Assembly: GCF_902832845.1 (NCBI RefSeq)
Contig: NZ_CADFDB010000002.1
Location: 372,001 to 436,000 of the forward strand
Source: Burkholderia metallica
GTDB taxonomy: Bacteria > Pseudomonadota > Gammaproteobacteria > Burkholderiales > Burkholderiaceae
Reading direction: 5' to 3'
Length of the DNA: 64,000 nucleotides
This document shows, in pieces, positions 62,783-64,000 of the stretch. The translations under genes were made by a program, and so were the position numbers. The notes under the pieces were generated by a model. The model ran no database searches and had not been told where the DNA came from. It saw only the letters and a program-made list of their open reading frames with translations. How positions within the stretch are numbered: position 1 is the first letter of the stretch; every line of letters begins with the position of its first letter.

Positions 62783-63445
62783 ATGCTGCTCAAGAACCTG
62801 CGCCCGGCGAACGACTACGATCGCTTCGCCACCGAAACGCTCGAACCGTGGGACCTGCTGTTCATCAGCCGCATCCGCCAGCTCGCGCGCGCGATGACGC
62901 CCGGCACGATCGCCGACATCGGCACGGCCACCGGCGTCGTGCCGGTGCGGCTCGCGACCGATCCGGCGATGCGCGGCTGGCGCTACGTCGGCATCGATCT
63001 CGATCCGGCGATGCTCGACGAAGGCCGCCCGCGCATCCACGACCTCGGTCTCGACGACACGATCGAGATGCGCGTGGGCGACGCGCTCGCGCTGCCGTTC
63101 GACGACGGCACGCTGACGATGGCCGTCGGCCGCGCGACGCTGCACCATCTGCCCGACAAGGCGCTGAGCCTCACCGAGATGTATCGCGTACTGGAGCCGG
63201 GCGGGATCGCGCTCGTGCACGACATGCGCCGCGACGCGCCGCAGCACCTGCTCGACCGCTTCACCGAGATGCGCGCCGCCGCCGACTATCCGCCGACCCA
63301 CGTCGAGGAGAAGATCACGCTCGACGAAGCGCACGCGCTCGTCGCCGAAGCCGGTCTCGCCGACGTCGCGTCGATCTACAGCCCGAGCGCGGGGCTCGGC
63401 GCGCTCGGCTTCGAGATCCTGCTGAAGAAACCGGCGCTGGCCTGA
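62783..63445 (+). CDS. Class I SAM-dependent methyltransferase
   Basis: A 220-residue methyltransferase. Motif I IADIGTATGVVPVRLA, the acidic GIDLDPAMLDE, GDALALPFDDG and HHLPDKALSLTEMYRVLEPGG are all visible (UbiE/methyltransf_11 pattern). A GGAAC site precedes ATG 62783. It is probably an O-, N- or C-methyltransferase acting on the cluster product; the acceptor is not deducible. Confidence 0.9.
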   Translation: MLLKNLRPANDYDRFATETLEPWDLLFISRIRQLARAMTPGTIADIGTATGVVPVRLATDPAMRGWRYVGIDLDPAMLDEGRPRIHDLGLDDTIEMRVGDALALPFDDGTLTMAVGRATLHHLPDKALSLTEMYRVLEPGGIALVHDMRRDAPQHLLDRFTEMRAAADYPPTHVEEKITLDEAHALVAEAGLADVASIYSPSAGLGALGFEILLKKPALA

Positions 63446-63448
63446 GCG

Positions 63449-64000
63449 ATGACCGACCTCGCCTTCCTCGCCGCGCATGCCGCCGCACGGCTCGGCGCCG
63501 ACGACGTGCACTGCGCGGCGGTCGCGCCCGGCGCGACGCTGCCGTTGTGCGTGACGCCGCGCAGCGCCGAACTCGCGACGTCGCCGGAGATGTTCGTCGC
63601 GTGGTACCGCTCGCGGCTCGACACGATCGACACGCTGCTCGACGCGTGCGGCGCGCTGCTGTGGCGCGGCTTCGCGGTGCCCGACACCGCTGCGTTCGGC
63701 CGCCTCGGCGCGCTGTATCCGGCGCACGCGAACGGCTACACGGCGGGCGCCGCGCCGCGCAGGCAGATCGACGGCCGGGTGTACGAGTCGACCCGCATGC
63801 CGCCGCCGTTCAAGATCGGGCTGCACCAGGAGATGGCCTACATGCCCGCATTTCCGCGCCTCGTCGCGTTCTACTGCCGGCAGCCGGCCGACGCGGGCGG
63901 CGAGACGCCGATCTGCGACATGCGGCGCGTGACGGCGCGCGTGCCGGCCGCGCTGCGCGAACGGTTCGCCGAGCGCGGCGTGATGTACCTGCGCAATTTC
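63449..64000 (+). CDS. TauD-like Fe(II)/2-oxoglutarate dioxygenase (3' end outside window)
   Basis: The first 184 residues are present and the gene runs off the right edge. ALLWRGFAVPDTAAF and LHQEMAYMPAFPRLVAFYC match the TauD/SyrP/clavaminate synthase family, with an H-x-E iron motif (His and Glu of LHQEM), as in clavaminate synthase, instead of the commoner H-x-D. The distal His and the 2-oxoglutarate-binding Arg lie outside the window. It begins 3 bases after the methyltransferase stop. It is likely a hydroxylase or other oxidative tailoring enzyme. Confidence 0.88.
   Translation, partial: MTDLAFLAAHAAARLGADDVHCAAVAPGATLPLCVTPRSAELATSPEMFVAWYRSRLDTIDTLLDACGALLWRGFAVPDTAAFGRLGALYPAHANGYTAGAAPRRQIDGRVYESTRMPPPFKIGLHQEMAYMPAFPRLVAFYCRQPADAGGETPICDMRRVTARVPAALRERFAERGVMYLRNF

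Overview
The window is high-GC DNA from a beta-proteobacterium, most likely a member of the Burkholderia cepacia complex. Pointers are very GC-rich third codon positions, a double-length UvrA, two DUF4148 secreted proteins, an ESPR-type trimeric autotransporter and a YtfQ/YtfR/YtfT/YjfF sugar importer. From memory of gene order (autotransporter some way from a LysR gene, next to a lipid-type biosynthetic cluster) I suspect the third replicon (pC3 megaplasmid). That cannot be proven from sequence alone. No rRNA, tRNA, IS element, CRISPR array or phage was seen.

Layout. (1) 1-5026, minus: most of a tandem-duplicated UvrA, C-terminus cut by the window edge, with a LexA (SOS) box at 5153-5172. 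(2) 5.3-10.4 kb, minus: a HiPIP gene, then a five-gene aa3-type cytochrome c oxidase operon whose subunit II carries a fused cytochrome c domain. (3) 10.7-13.3 kb: small membrane and hypothetical genes and an OmpA-like lipoprotein. (4) 13.4-18.5 kb, minus: a 1697-residue trimeric autotransporter adhesin with a repetitive stalk, followed by 1.4 kb of AT-richer non-coding DNA and a response regulator/sensor kinase pair (19.9-23.1 kb). (5) 23.2-28.1 kb, minus: a galactofuranose-type ABC importer. (6) 28.5-29.6 kb: topoisomerase IB with a small upstream coupled ORF. (7) 30.0-39.4 kb: an RND efflux pump (RND, MFP and OMF genes in that order) with its own two-component system, bracketed by two DUF4148 genes. 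A shared 31-bp composite operator lies in both divergent promoter regions. (8) 39.8-42.3 kb: an MHS-type transporter and a LysR regulator.

(9) 42.9-64 kb is the most interesting region: a large two-armed biosynthetic cluster that runs off the right edge. The left arm encodes a membrane fatty acid desaturase and a ferritin-like diiron (acyl-ACP desaturase-like) protein. The right arm encodes a fatty acyl-AMP ligase, a Lol-like export set (ATPase, permease, LolA-like protein, beta-barrel), a degenerate acyl-CoA dehydrogenase-like protein, an acyl carrier protein, three KAS III-fold proteins, a second diiron protein, a PLP decarboxylase, a second AMP ligase, a complete acyl-CoA dehydrogenase, a citrate synthase homologue, a methyltransferase and a TauD-like dioxygenase. 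The inferred logic is activation and desaturation of a fatty acid, loading on the carrier protein, unusual C-C bond formation and tailoring, and export to the outer membrane. The set resembles what I recall of the afc (antifungal compound) locus of B. cepacia-complex strains controlled by the LysR regulator ShvR. Its chemistry is, to my knowledge, not established.

Most genes are tightly packed with overlapping stop/start codons. Several starts are GTG or TTG and were chosen from the ribosome binding site. Assignments rest on reading motifs by eye; no database search was possible.
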